A DNA stretch of 64,000 bases from NCBI RefSeq assembly GCF_018603885.1, contig NZ_JAHGAW010000013.1, positions 62,001 to 126,000 on the forward strand. Direction: 5' to 3'. The position numbers and the translations under genes were made by a program. This stretch comes from Sphingobium nicotianae. Its GTDB lineage: Bacteria; Pseudomonadota; Alphaproteobacteria; Sphingomonadales; Sphingomonadaceae. Of this stretch, positions 41,974 to 50,234 are shown piece after piece (the first letter of the stretch is position 1; every line of letters starts with the position of its first letter). Under the pieces are notes generated by a model. The model was given only the letters and a program-made list of their open reading frames with translations. It was not told where the DNA came from and searched no databases.

Positions 41974-42251
41974 ACCAGACGCCTCCTGAGATGCCGCCAG
42001 AGACCCCCGAAGCGGCCGCGCACCGCGAGGCGCTGGCGAAGCAGCGCTTCCTGATGATCGGGTTGTTCCGCCTGTCGGGCGCGTTCATCCTCGCCTTCGG
42101 CATCGCCATCTCGCTGCAGCGCTTCGCCTTCGTGCAGGGCGACAAGGCCAAATGGATGGGCATCATCGTCTCGACCGTCGGCTTCATCCAGTTCCTCATC
42201 GTGCCGCGCATGCTGGCGCGCGCCTTCGCCACGCCGCGCGAGAAGCCGTGA
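41967..42251 (+). CDS. Small two-helix membrane protein, unknown function
   Basis: This is a 94-aa protein with a Pro/Glu-rich front (MSDQTPPEMPPETPEAAAH) and two membrane helices (about 30-47 and 63-80: LFRLSGAFILAFGIAI, WMGIIVSTVGFIQFLIV). Its TGA overlaps the GTG of the ATP12 gene (GTGA). Position before an F1-ATPase assembly factor suggests cotranscription, not a known function. Its start codon lies in the 27-bp repeat. Confidence 0.78.
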   Translation: MSDQTPPEMPPETPEAAAHREALAKQRFLMIGLFRLSGAFILAFGIAISLQRFAFVQGDKAKWMGIIVSTVGFIQFLIVPRMLARAFATPREKP

Positions 42252-42946
42252 AGCGTTTCTGGAAGACGGCGGAAGCGGTCGCGGACGAGGGCCGCTGGGC
42301 GATCCGGCTCGACGGGCGGGCGGTGCGCACCCCGGCGCGCGCCTTGCTCGTGGTGCCGGGTGAGGCGCTGGCCGGCGCCATCGTTGCGGAATGGGATGCG
42401 CAGGGCGAGGAGATCGACCCGGGCACCATGCCGATGACCGGCTTCGCCAATGCCACGATCGATCGGGTGCTTCCCGCACTCGGCGACTTTCGCGGCCAGA
42501 TCGCCGCTTATGCCGAGAGCGACCTGCTCTGCTACCGGGCCGACGATCCCGAGGAACTGGTCGCGCGGCAGGCGGCGGCGTGGGACTCGCTGCTGGACTG
42601 GGCGCGGGCGCAACTGGGCGTCGCCTTCACCGTCACTTCGGGCATCGTTCCGGTCGACCAGCCGGCGCGCACGCTTGCGGCCCTGCGCGGCGCGGTCGAG
42701 GGGCTCGATCCGTGGCTTTTGGCCGGCGTCGCGACGCTGACGCAGATCGGCGGCAGTCTCGTCGGCACGCTGGCGCATCTCGATGGCGCGATCGACGCGT
42801 CCGGCCTGTTCGACGCCGCCAGCCTCGACGAGCTGTGGCAGATCGAGCAATGGGGCGAGGACTGGCAGGCCGCCGAGCGCCTCGCCCGCCGCCGTGCGGA
42901 GTTCGCCGACGCGGCGCGTTATTGTGCCCTCGTGCGCGCTGTCTGA
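42248..42946 (+). CDS. ATP12-family F1-ATPase assembly chaperone
   Basis: This 232-aa protein has the ATP12 pattern: KRFWKTAEAV...IRLDGRAVRTPARALLVVP, VAEWDAQGEEIDPGTMPMTGFANATID, SDLLCYRADDPEELVARQAAAWDSLLDW and later DELWQIEQWGEDWQAAERLARRRAEF. ATP12 binds the F1 alpha subunit before assembly in mitochondria; alphaproteobacterial members are assumed to do the same. The start is a GTG overlapping the upstream stop. Confidence 0.93.
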   Translation: MKRFWKTAEAVADEGRWAIRLDGRAVRTPARALLVVPGEALAGAIVAEWDAQGEEIDPGTMPMTGFANATIDRVLPALGDFRGQIAAYAESDLLCYRADDPEELVARQAAAWDSLLDWARAQLGVAFTVTSGIVPVDQPARTLAALRGAVEGLDPWLLAGVATLTQIGGSLVGTLAHLDGAIDASGLFDAASLDELWQIEQWGEDWQAAERLARRRAEFADAARYCALVRAV

Positions 42947-43105
42947 GGCCCTGTCCTACGCGCGAAAAACCATGCTAAGAAGAGAATGTTCAAGCCTCTG
43001 AAGAGAAAAGATTTTATAAAAATTCGCCATGCTTCATATGTGCGATGTTCGTGAAGTTCCGGCGACCCGTTTCCATTCGCTACGCATTGCTCTAAGGACC
43101 GGCTC

Positions 43106-44026
43106 ATGACGGACGCGGCCATCCAGATCACCGACCTGTGCAAGACCTACGCCGGCGGCAAGGTCGCGCTCGACCATGTCAATCTCACCGTCCCGCGCGG
43201 CCAGATCATGGGCCTGCTCGGGCCGAACGGCGCCGGCAAGTCGACGATCATCAACATCCTCGCCGGCCTCGTGAACAAGACCAGCGGCAGTGCGCGCATC
43301 TGGGGCTTCGACATCGACGCCAATCCGCGCAACGCGCGCAACTCCATTGGCATCGTCAATCAGGAGATCCTGTTCGATCCCTTCTTCACCCCGCTCGAGA
43401 CGCTGGAGATCCAGGCCGGCTATTATGGCGTGCCCAAGGCGGAGCGCCGCTCGATAGAGCTGCTGCGCGCCGTTCATCTCGAGGACAAGGCGCATGCCTA
43501 TTCGCGCACCCTCTCGGGCGGCATGAAGCGGCGCCTGATGGTCGCCAAGGCGATGGTCCACTCGCCGCCGATCCTGGTGCTGGACGAGCCGACCGCGGGC
43601 GTCGACATCGAGCTGCGACAACAGCTCTGGTCCTATGTGCGGCGGCTGAACGAGGGCGGCGTCACGATCGTGCTGACGACCCATTATCTCGAGGAGGCCG
43701 AGGAGCTGTGCGATCGCATCGCGATCATCAACCATGGCAAGCTGATCACCGACAAGCCGACCCGCGAGCTGGTCAACATGGCGCAGGAGAAGGTGGTCGA
43801 GGTGACCGTCGATCGCGATCTCGCGACCCTGCCGGCGCATCCCCAGTTCGAGAAGATCGAGAAGAGCGGCGAGCGCAGCCTCAAGATCACCTATCTCAAG
43901 AACCGCGCCACCGCCGGCGAGGTGCTGAACCTCGTCCAGAGCGAGGGCTTCGCGATCGTCGACGTGAGCACGCACGACCCCGACCTGGAGGATGTGTTCC
44001 TGACGCTCACCCGGGCGGCGGCTTGA
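43106..44026 (+). CDS. ABC transporter ATP-binding protein (ABC-2 / DRA family)
   Basis: This is a 306-aa ATPase: Walker A GPNGAGKST, Q-loop GIVNQEIL, signature LSGGMKRRLMVAKAM, Walker B ILVLDEPTAGVD and the switch His in TTHYLEEAE. The C-terminal 70 or so residues are the domain typical of drug- or polysaccharide-export ATPases. The membrane subunit expected next is absent; a DUF559 cassette and nadB follow instead. The partner must be encoded elsewhere or was lost. It has its own 159-bp upstream gap. Confidence 0.93.
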   Translation: MTDAAIQITDLCKTYAGGKVALDHVNLTVPRGQIMGLLGPNGAGKSTIINILAGLVNKTSGSARIWGFDIDANPRNARNSIGIVNQEILFDPFFTPLETLEIQAGYYGVPKAERRSIELLRAVHLEDKAHAYSRTLSGGMKRRLMVAKAMVHSPPILVLDEPTAGVDIELRQQLWSYVRRLNEGGVTIVLTTHYLEEAEELCDRIAIINHGKLITDKPTRELVNMAQEKVVEVTVDRDLATLPAHPQFEKIEKSGERSLKITYLKNRATAGEVLNLVQSEGFAIVDVSTHDPDLEDVFLTLTRAAA

Positions 44027-44034
44027 GGGAGGAT

Positions 44035-44478
44035 TTGCCGGACGCTCCCCCTCCCGCAGGTGGGAGGGGGCCGGGGGGTGGGCAGCGGACCTTCCGGTCG
44101 CGAAATACGGACCGGGCGCAAGACCTCAGAAACGACGCCTCCCCACCTGAACGGTTGCTTTGGCAGAGCCTGAAGGCCCGCCAGCTCGGCGGCCACAAGT
44201 TCAGCCGCCAGATCCCGATCGGTCCGTTCTTTGCGGACTTCCTCTGTCGGGAGCACAAGCTGGTTGTGGAGCTCGACGGAACATCCCATGATGTTCGGCA
44301 GGATGAGGATGCGCAGCGGGACATCTATTTGGTCGTTCGTGGCTATCGCGTCCTGCGTTTTCAGAATGCAGATGTAATGGCGAACCTCGAAGGCGTGCTC
44401 CTTTCCATTTTGCAGGCGCTGGACCTGCCCACCCCCCAGCCCCCTCCCGCCTGCGGGAGGGGGAGAGAAGACCCATGA
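44035..44478 (+). CDS. DUF559 (endonuclease-fold) protein carried by a hairpin-ended element
   Basis: This frame of about 147 aa holds a DUF559 domain: SPPERLLWQSLKARQLGGHKF, RQIPIGPFFADFLCREHKLVVELDG, and VVRGYRVLRFQNADVMANLEGVL. DUF559 has the fold of restriction/Vsr endonucleases, with the Asp...Glu-x-Asp-like pair in FADFLC and VVELDG. There is no ATG or GTG before the domain; a TTG at 44035 just after the ABC gene stop is the only upstream start seen. Both protein ends are read through the element's repeats (PDAPPPAGGRG and PTPQPPPACGRG). The stop overlaps the nadB ATG (ATGA). Whether it is translated is uncertain. Confidence 0.6.
   Translation: MPDAPPPAGGRGPGGGQRTFRSRNTDRAQDLRNDASPPERLLWQSLKARQLGGHKFSRQIPIGPFFADFLCREHKLVVELDGTSHDVRQDEDAQRDIYLVVRGYRVLRFQNADVMANLEGVLLSILQALDLPTPQPPPACGRGREDP
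44044..44466 (+). mobile_element. 423-bp element with 42-bp terminal inverted repeats carrying a DUF559 gene
   Basis: The left end (44044-44085) and the reverse complement of the right end (44425-44466) match at 39 of 42 positions. Each end has an outer hairpin (CCCCCTCCC...GGGAGGGGG) and an inner arm (GGGGGGTGGGCAG / CTGCCCACCCCCC). The inside is the DUF559 core. No clear target duplication is seen. The same plan without a gene occurs at 15118-15211. Confidence 0.65.
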
Positions 44479-46079
44479 CAATCTCCACTCACGACGTCGT
44501 CATTATCGGCTCCGGCGCCGCCGGCCTCACTGCGGCGATCAATCTCGCGCAGGACCGCAAGGTGCTCGTCCTTGCCAAAGGCGCGCTCGACAGCGGCTCG
44601 ACCAATTGGGCGCAGGGCGGCATCGCGGCGGTGCTGGACGCGGGCGACAGCTTCGAGGCGCATGTCGAGGACACGATGATCGCGGGCGCGGGGCTCAACG
44701 ATCGCGCGACGGTCGAGTTCGTCGTGTCCGAGGCGCCAGCGGCGATTGAGCGGCTGGCGGCGCTCGGCGTGCCGTTCAATGACGGCGAGCAATTCGGCGA
44801 GCGCTGGCATCTGACGCGCGAGGGCGGCCACTCGCACCGTCGCATCGTCCATGTCGACGATGCCACCGGCGCGGCGGTGCAGAAGGCCTTGCTCAAGGCC
44901 GCACGCGCCAACCCGAACATCACGCTGCAGGAGGATATGGTCGCGATCGACCTCATCACCTCGCGCCATGGCGAGCATTATTCGGGCGATGGCCATGTCT
45001 GGGGCGTCTATGCCTTCAATCAGAAGGCGGGCCGTGTCGATGCCTTCGTCGCCCGCGCGACTATTCTCGCGACGGGTGGGGCGGGGCGCACCTATCTCTT
45101 CTCAACCGCGCCGCGCGGCGCCACCGGCGACGGCATCGCCATGGCCTGGCGCGCCGGTTGCCGCGTCTCCAACATGGAGATGATGCAGTTCCACCCGACC
45201 TGCCTCTACAATCTCGAGGTCAAGAACTTCCTGATCACCGAGGCGATGCGCGGCGAGGGCGGCAAGCTGAAGCTCCCGCCCGGCGTGCCCGGCGGCGGCA
45301 AACGCTTCATGGACCGGTTCGACAAGCGCGGCGAGCTCGCGCCCCGCGACGTCGTCGCCCGCGCCATCGACCATGAGATCAAGCGGCTCGGCCTCGACTA
45401 TGTCCATCTCGACATCAGTCACAAGGAGCCGGAATTCATCAAGGAGCATTTCCCGACCATCTACGCGCGGCTGCTCGATCTCGACATCGACATCACGAAG
45501 GAGCCGATCCCGGTCGTCCCGGCGCAGCATTATACCTGCGGCGGCGTGGTCATCGATCTCGACGGCAAGACCGATCTGCCCGGCCTCTATGCGGCCGGCG
45601 AGGTGACCGAGAGCGGCCTGCACGGCGCCAATCGCCTCGCCTCCAACTCGCTGCTCGAATGCTTCGTGTTCGGCGAGGCGGCCGCCAATCATATCCGCGC
45701 CAACTGGGATGCGCTGCCCGCCGCCCCGCTGATCCGCCCGTGGGACGAGAGCCGCGTCACCGACAGCGACGAGGAAGTCATCGTCACCCACAACTGGAAG
45801 GAAATCCGCCGCTTCATGTGGGACTATGTCGGCATCGTGCGCACCACGAAGCGGCTGGAGCGCGCCCAGCACCGCGCCGACCTGCTGGCCAGGGAGGTGG
45901 ACGATTATTACGGCAATTTCCGCGTCACGGCCGATCTCATCGAGCTGCGCAACCTGCTGGAAGTCGCCCGTCTGATCATCCGCTGCGCCTTGAAGCGCAA
46001 GGAGAGCCGCGGGCTGCACTACACGCTGGATTATCCCGAGATGCTGCCGGAAGCCGCAGATACGGTGTTAGTGCCGTGA
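44475..46079 (+). CDS. nadB: L-aspartate oxidase NadB
   Basis: NadB oxidises L-aspartate to iminoaspartate with FAD, the first step of NAD synthesis. The 534-aa protein has the FAD-binding start VVIIGSGAAGLTAAINLA, the active-site block SGSTNWAQGGIAAVLD, the substrate region EGGHSHRRIVH, and the C-terminal helical domain (NLLEVARLIIRCALKRKESRGLHYTLDYPE). The partner NadA/NadC genes are not in the window. The ATG overlaps the DUF559 stop, so the element sits directly against the gene; nadB expression may depend on read-through or on a promoter inside the element. Confidence 0.97.
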   Translation: MTISTHDVVIIGSGAAGLTAAINLAQDRKVLVLAKGALDSGSTNWAQGGIAAVLDAGDSFEAHVEDTMIAGAGLNDRATVEFVVSEAPAAIERLAALGVPFNDGEQFGERWHLTREGGHSHRRIVHVDDATGAAVQKALLKAARANPNITLQEDMVAIDLITSRHGEHYSGDGHVWGVYAFNQKAGRVDAFVARATILATGGAGRTYLFSTAPRGATGDGIAMAWRAGCRVSNMEMMQFHPTCLYNLEVKNFLITEAMRGEGGKLKLPPGVPGGGKRFMDRFDKRGELAPRDVVARAIDHEIKRLGLDYVHLDISHKEPEFIKEHFPTIYARLLDLDIDITKEPIPVVPAQHYTCGGVVIDLDGKTDLPGLYAAGEVTESGLHGANRLASNSLLECFVFGEAAANHIRANWDALPAAPLIRPWDESRVTDSDEEVIVTHNWKEIRRFMWDYVGIVRTTKRLERAQHRADLLAREVDDYYGNFRVTADLIELRNLLEVARLIIRCALKRKESRGLHYTLDYPEMLPEAADTVLVP

Positions 46080-46393
46080 CAAAGAAGAGGGCGCGTAGCC
46101 TGTGCGACGCGCCCTCAGGATTGGGCTCGGAGAGGAGCCGGATTCAATTAAAGCGGGCGACGTGGCGCGGCACTGGTCGCGGTGAACTGCTCCTGTGGAA
46201 ATCTTGCGCTCACGGCGCGGACTCCTGTCTGTGCGATGCGCTTGTTCTGCTGCGCTCTTACCTGACGGGCATTGATCTGAATCAAAGGTTAGGCGGGTTC
46301 CCGGTTTCGATTCGGTTCGCCGCAAATCAGACTCGGATCGCCGCAGGCGGGTTGCACCCGTTCGGCCTCTGTTAAGGCTGTTTGTGCAAGACT
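46080..46393. other. Intergenic region, 314 bp, with a strong hairpin
   Basis: It starts with a perfect 10-bp hairpin (46087-46116, see terminator). The rest (46117-46393) contains a smaller stem GGCTCGGAGAGGAGCC (about 46124-46139) and no convincing gene on either strand. It must hold the promoter of the beta-lactamase-like gene. Confidence 0.5.
46087..46116. terminator. Hairpin after nadB
   Basis: GAGGGCGCGT (46087-46096) pairs perfectly with ACGCGCCCTC (46107-46116). No T run follows on the plus strand; on the minus strand TTCTTTG follows, so it would work better for a leftward transcript. Confidence 0.55.
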
Positions 46394-47539
46394 ATGGGCA
46401 TGAATGCTAAGGGAAGTTTCGTGGCACGACGGGGGCGCCTGACGCCATTGCTGACTGGGATAGGGCTGATCGCTCTCGCGGGCGCTTGCACGGCGATTCC
46501 GGCGACGCAGCAGCTCGCCGCCGCGCCCCGCCCCGCCTTGCCGGCGCCGCCCAAGGCTGTGGAACCTGGCCAGCCGATGGCCAATCTGGCGCAGGCGCCC
46601 GCGCCTCCGTCGCCGGCTCTGGTCGCGACGATCCAGCAGCTCGGCAAGCAGTTCAACGGCAAGGTCGGCATCGCCATCCAGCGCGTCGACGCGGGCTGGA
46701 CGATCTCCTACAACGGCAATCTCCTCTTCCCGCAGCAGAGCGTCTCGAAGCTCTGGGTCTCGATGGCCATGTTCGACGCGATCGATCGCGGCAAGCTGAC
46801 GCTCGATACGCCGGTGACGATCCGCCCGACGGACCTCACACTCTTCCACCAGCCGATCGCCGCGATGGTGAAGGCCGACACCGGTTACAAGACGACGGTG
46901 CGCGATCTCTTCTATCGCGCCATGACGCAGAGCGACAACACCGCGAACGATTCGATCCTGCGCACGATCGGTGGGCCGGATACGGTGCGCGGCTTCCTGG
47001 CACGGCGCTTCTTCAGTCCCGACGCGATTCGTTTCGGCCCCGGCGAGCGCGCCCTGCAGAGCTATACGGCCGGCCTCACCTGGTCGCAGGACATGGCGAT
47101 GGGCCGCCGCTTCTACGCGGCGCGGGCGAACCTGCCGCGCTCGGTGCGCGAGAAGGCGCTCGACAATTATCTCGCCAATCCGATCGACGGCGCGGCCCCG
47201 CTCGCCATCGTCAAGGCGCTCGCCAAGCTCAAGAAGGGCGACATGCTCTCGCCCGCCTCGACGCAGCTGCTGCTCACCACGATGGGTGAGGCCAAGACCG
47301 GTCCGCAGCGCATCAAGGGCGGGGTGCCGGAAGGCTGGACCTATCTCCACAAGACCGGGACCGGGCAGGAACTGGCGCCACGTTCGACCGGCTTCAACGA
47401 TGTCGGCATCATGACCGCGCCGGACGGCACCAGCTATGCGATCGCCGTGATGATCGGCGAGACGACCGTGTCCATTCCGGAGCGCTGGGCGCTGATGCAG
47501 TCCGTGGCGCGATCGGTGGCAGCGCTGCACCGGCGCTGA
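46394..47539 (+). CDS. Class A beta-lactamase-like serine hydrolase, lipoprotein
   Basis: This is a 381-aa protein. A lipoprotein signal (LLTGIGLIALAGAC) and a Pro/Ala linker lead to a serine hydrolase domain with the class A motifs: SxxK as QQSVSKLW, SDN in MTQSDNTAND, and KTG in LHKTGTG. The omega-loop-like GERALQ keeps a Glu at the position of Glu166 but has Gln at that of Asn170. The stretch between the omega loop and KTG is about 35 residues longer than in true class A enzymes. It may act on peptidoglycan or a beta-lactam; neither is proven. The start at 46394 or 46400 is uncertain. Confidence 0.87.
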   Translation: MGMNAKGSFVARRGRLTPLLTGIGLIALAGACTAIPATQQLAAAPRPALPAPPKAVEPGQPMANLAQAPAPPSPALVATIQQLGKQFNGKVGIAIQRVDAGWTISYNGNLLFPQQSVSKLWVSMAMFDAIDRGKLTLDTPVTIRPTDLTLFHQPIAAMVKADTGYKTTVRDLFYRAMTQSDNTANDSILRTIGGPDTVRGFLARRFFSPDAIRFGPGERALQSYTAGLTWSQDMAMGRRFYAARANLPRSVREKALDNYLANPIDGAAPLAIVKALAKLKKGDMLSPASTQLLLTTMGEAKTGPQRIKGGVPEGWTYLHKTGTGQELAPRSTGFNDVGIMTAPDGTSYAIAVMIGETTVSIPERWALMQSVARSVAALHRR

Positions 47540-47628
47540 ACTCCGCCCCCATCCCGTGTTAACATATGGGAGATAAGGGGGAAGGCGCGCAGTTGCCCGT
47601 CTCCGCCCGATCACTTATCCGGAGCCAT

Positions 47629-48663
47629 ATGGCCGATCTCCCCAATCCCAGCCTCGCGATCGTGACCGTGAACTATCGGACGGCGGACTTTGCGATCCGC
47701 TGCGTCGAGGCGCTGGCGGAGGAGCGGGCGACGGCGGGACCGTTCGAGGTCGTCGTCGTCGACGGCGATAGTGGGGATGGCTCGGCCGAGGCGCTGGCGG
47801 GTCATTTCGCGGCGGAAAGCTTTCGGGACTGGGTCAGCGTCCTCCCGCTGGATCTGAACGGCGGCTTCGGCTGGGCGAACAACCAGGCGATGCTGCGTCT
47901 GCTCCAGCGCGCCGATCCGCCCGAATTCATCCACCTCCTCAATCCCGACACGGTCGTCGAGCCGGGCGCCATCAAGGCGCTGCTCGATCCGATCCGGGCC
48001 GATCCCAAGCTTGGCGCCGCCTGCAGCCGGCTGCTGGAGCCCGACGGCACGCTCGCTGGATCGGCCTTTCGCTTCCCCTCGGTCGGGCGTGAATTCGTAC
48101 GCGGTTGCGGTCTCGCCAAGCTTGGCCGGTTGCTCGGCATCAAGCCCGATCTCGTCGAGGAAGCGGGTCCCGCCGAGTGGCTGACTGGCGCGAGCGTGAT
48201 GTTCCGCAGCGCCGCGTTGCGGGAGAGCGGCCTCTTCGACGATGGCTTCTTCCTCTATTTCGAAGAAGTCGAGCTGATGCACCGCATGGGCGGCATGGGC
48301 TGGACCTTCCGCTTCGCGCCGGAGAGCCGCGTGACCCACATCGCCGGCGCGGCGACAGGCGTGGCAAGCGGTAAGCAGGTCGCGGTGCGGCCCTATCCCG
48401 CCTATCGCTTCGAGGCACGGCGGCGCTTCTTCGTGCTGGTCTATGGCAGGGGCGGGCTCATCCTCGCCAATATCGCCTGGCTGGCGGGGCGCGCACTTGC
48501 GCTGATGCTGCGCCCGCTGCGGGGCCGGCGCGCGGACGCGATTCCACGCGAGGTGTCGATGACGCTGGAGCACGGCTTTTGGCCGCGCGCGCGCGACAGT
48601 CGCCGCTCGATTCCTCGCTGGGATGAGCCGCCAGGCCGCGCGCCTGCCTGGACCTTGCCATGA
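47629..48663 (+). CDS. Glycosyltransferase family 2 (rhamnosyltransferase-like)
   Basis: This is a 344-aa GT-A enzyme: IVTVNYRTADFAIRCVEAL, VVVDGDSGDGS, LDLNGGFGWANNQAML, and the metal region FIHLLNPDTVVEPGAI. ASVMFRSAALRESGLFDDGFFLYFEEVELMHRM is typical of WbbL-type rhamnosyltransferases. A C-terminal hydrophobic segment follows (LILANIAWLAGRALALML). The ATG at 47629 has GGAG 5 nt before it. It is the first of three coupled genes for a surface glycan. Confidence 0.92.
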   Translation: MADLPNPSLAIVTVNYRTADFAIRCVEALAEERATAGPFEVVVVDGDSGDGSAEALAGHFAAESFRDWVSVLPLDLNGGFGWANNQAMLRLLQRADPPEFIHLLNPDTVVEPGAIKALLDPIRADPKLGAACSRLLEPDGTLAGSAFRFPSVGREFVRGCGLAKLGRLLGIKPDLVEEAGPAEWLTGASVMFRSAALRESGLFDDGFFLYFEEVELMHRMGGMGWTFRFAPESRVTHIAGAATGVASGKQVAVRPYPAYRFEARRRFFVLVYGRGGLILANIAWLAGRALALMLRPLRGRRADAIPREVSMTLEHGFWPRARDSRRSIPRWDEPPGRAPAWTLP

Positions 48664-49706
48664 GCGGGGCCGTGAGCGCGCCGCGAATCGGGCTCGTCGC
48701 CATCGGCCGCAACGAGGGGGAGCGCCTCAAGCGCTGCCTGCGCAGTGTGCCGGCGGGCTGCCCGGTCGTCTATGTCGATTCCGGCTCGACCGACGACAGC
48801 GTCGCCTTCGCGGAGAGCCTTGGCATGACCGTCGAACGCCTCTCGACAGCGAAGGGTTTTACCGCGGCGCGGGCGCGCAATGCCGGCTGGCGGCGGCTCA
48901 CCGCCGAGCATCCCGGCCTCGATTATATCCAGTTCGTCGACGGTGACTGCGAGCTGGCCTCCGGCTGGATCGACGAGGCGCGCCGCGCGCTCGATGCGGA
49001 GCCGGAGCTGTGCGCCGTGTTCGGCCGCCGCCGCGAGCGCTTCCCCCAGGCCAGCCCCTATAATGCGCTGTGCGATGACGAGTGGAACGTGCCGGTCGGT
49101 CTCGTGCGCACCTGTGGCGGCGATGTGCTCATGCGCCTCGCCGCGCTTCGCCAGGTCGATGGTTATTGCGACGATCTCATCGCCGGCGAGGAGCCGGACC
49201 TATGCCTGCGCCTTGGCCTCGAGGGCTGGAAGGTGCGCCGCATCGATGCCGAGATGACCCTGCATGACATGGATATGCATCATGCCCGCCAGCAGTGGCT
49301 GCGCGCTCGCCGTGCCGGCTTCGCCTATGCCGAACATGTCGCGCGCCATGGCGCCAATGCTTTCCCGGACTGGCGCCGTGCCGTGCCCAGCATCATCCTG
49401 TGGGGCGGTGTGCTGCCGGCGATCTTCATCCTCGCCGCGCTCGTCGCCCTGATCGTGCCCTCGGCCGCGGCGGGCCTCGTCGCGCTGGCCGTCGCCGCGC
49501 TCTTCTATCTGCAGGCGACCCGCATTGCCCTGCGCAAGCGGCGCAGCGGCGCGCCGATGAACTTCGCGCTCTTCTACGGCTTCTGGATGGTTCTGGGGAA
49601 GATTGCCCAGTTCGGCGGCGTGGTACGCTACCATGTGAAGCGCTGGCGCGGCGGCCCCAATGCCCTCATAGAATATCGCGGGCAGAGCGAGGGCAAGCCG
49701 GCATGA
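48660..49706 (+). CDS. Glycosyltransferase family 2 with C-terminal membrane helices
   Basis: This is a 348-aa protein: IGLVAIGRNEGERLKRCLRSV, VVYVDSGSTDDSVAFA, ARNAGWRRL, IQFVDGDCELASGWI and a late DDLIAGEEPDLCLRLGLEGW. Two or three membrane helices follow (IILWGGVLPAIFILAALVALI and AAAGLVALAVAALFYL). It probably adds a sugar to a lipid-linked intermediate at the inner membrane. The ATG overlaps the upstream stop and its TGA overlaps the next ATG. Confidence 0.92.
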   Translation: MSGAVSAPRIGLVAIGRNEGERLKRCLRSVPAGCPVVYVDSGSTDDSVAFAESLGMTVERLSTAKGFTAARARNAGWRRLTAEHPGLDYIQFVDGDCELASGWIDEARRALDAEPELCAVFGRRRERFPQASPYNALCDDEWNVPVGLVRTCGGDVLMRLAALRQVDGYCDDLIAGEEPDLCLRLGLEGWKVRRIDAEMTLHDMDMHHARQQWLRARRAGFAYAEHVARHGANAFPDWRRAVPSIILWGGVLPAIFILAALVALIVPSAAAGLVALAVAALFYLQATRIALRKRRSGAPMNFALFYGFWMVLGKIAQFGGVVRYHVKRWRGGPNALIEYRGQSEGKPA

Positions 49707-50233
49707 TAGCGGCCAGCAGTTTTCGGGAGATGTGCGCGCTCGTCGCGGAGGATTATCGCTCCCATGGTTGCGAATGGACGCGGCCGGGCTTTCGCACGCT
49801 CTTCTGGCACCGGTTCGGCAACTGGCGCATGGGCGTCCGCTCCAAGCTGCTGCGCGCACCGCTCAGCATGATCTACCGGTGCGGCTTTCGCCATTGCCGC
49901 AACGTCTATGGCATCGAAATTCCCTACACGGTGATCATCGGCCGAGGCGTCGTCATCGAGCATCAGGGCGGCATCGTCGTGCATGGCGCCAGCATCATCG
50001 GCGACGGCTCGATCATCCGCCAGAACTGCACGCTGGGCCTGCGCTCGCTCGACCGACTGAACGAGGCGCCGATCATCGGCAAGCGGGTGAATATCGGCGC
50101 GGGTGCGGTGATCATGGGCCGCGTCACGATCGGCGACGATGCCGCGATCGGCGCCAATGCCGTGGTGATGAGCGACGTGCCGGCCGGCGCGCTGGCGGTC
50201 GGCGTGCCGGCGGTGGTCAAAAGCAAAAGCTAG
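49703..50233 (+). CDS. Serine acetyltransferase-like hexapeptide (left-handed beta-helix) protein
   Basis: This is a 176-aa acyltransferase of the LbH/SAT type. A helical front (FREMCALVAEDYRSHG) is followed by hexapeptide rungs: GRGVVIEHQGGIVVHGASIIGDG, IIGKRVNIGAGAVIMGRVTIGDDAAIGANAVVMSDVPAGALAVGVPA. It probably acetylates a sugar of the glycan assembled by the two upstream glycosyltransferases, to which it is translationally coupled (ATGA). True cysteine biosynthesis CysE is less likely in this context. Confidence 0.9.
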   Translation: MIAASSFREMCALVAEDYRSHGCEWTRPGFRTLFWHRFGNWRMGVRSKLLRAPLSMIYRCGFRHCRNVYGIEIPYTVIIGRGVVIEHQGGIVVHGASIIGDGSIIRQNCTLGLRSLDRLNEAPIIGKRVNIGAGAVIMGRVTIGDDAAIGANAVVMSDVPAGALAVGVPAVVKSKS

Positions 50234-50234
50234 T

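Noticed and set aside
41216..42850. 544-codon minus-strand frame across the acyltransferase, 94-aa and ATP12 genes
   Set aside because: It overlaps three well-supported coupled genes and shows no motif.
46117..46325. Small RNA or small protein between nadB and the beta-lactamase-like gene
   Set aside because: Stems are present on the minus strand, but no promoter, known RNA family or ribosome site could be supported.
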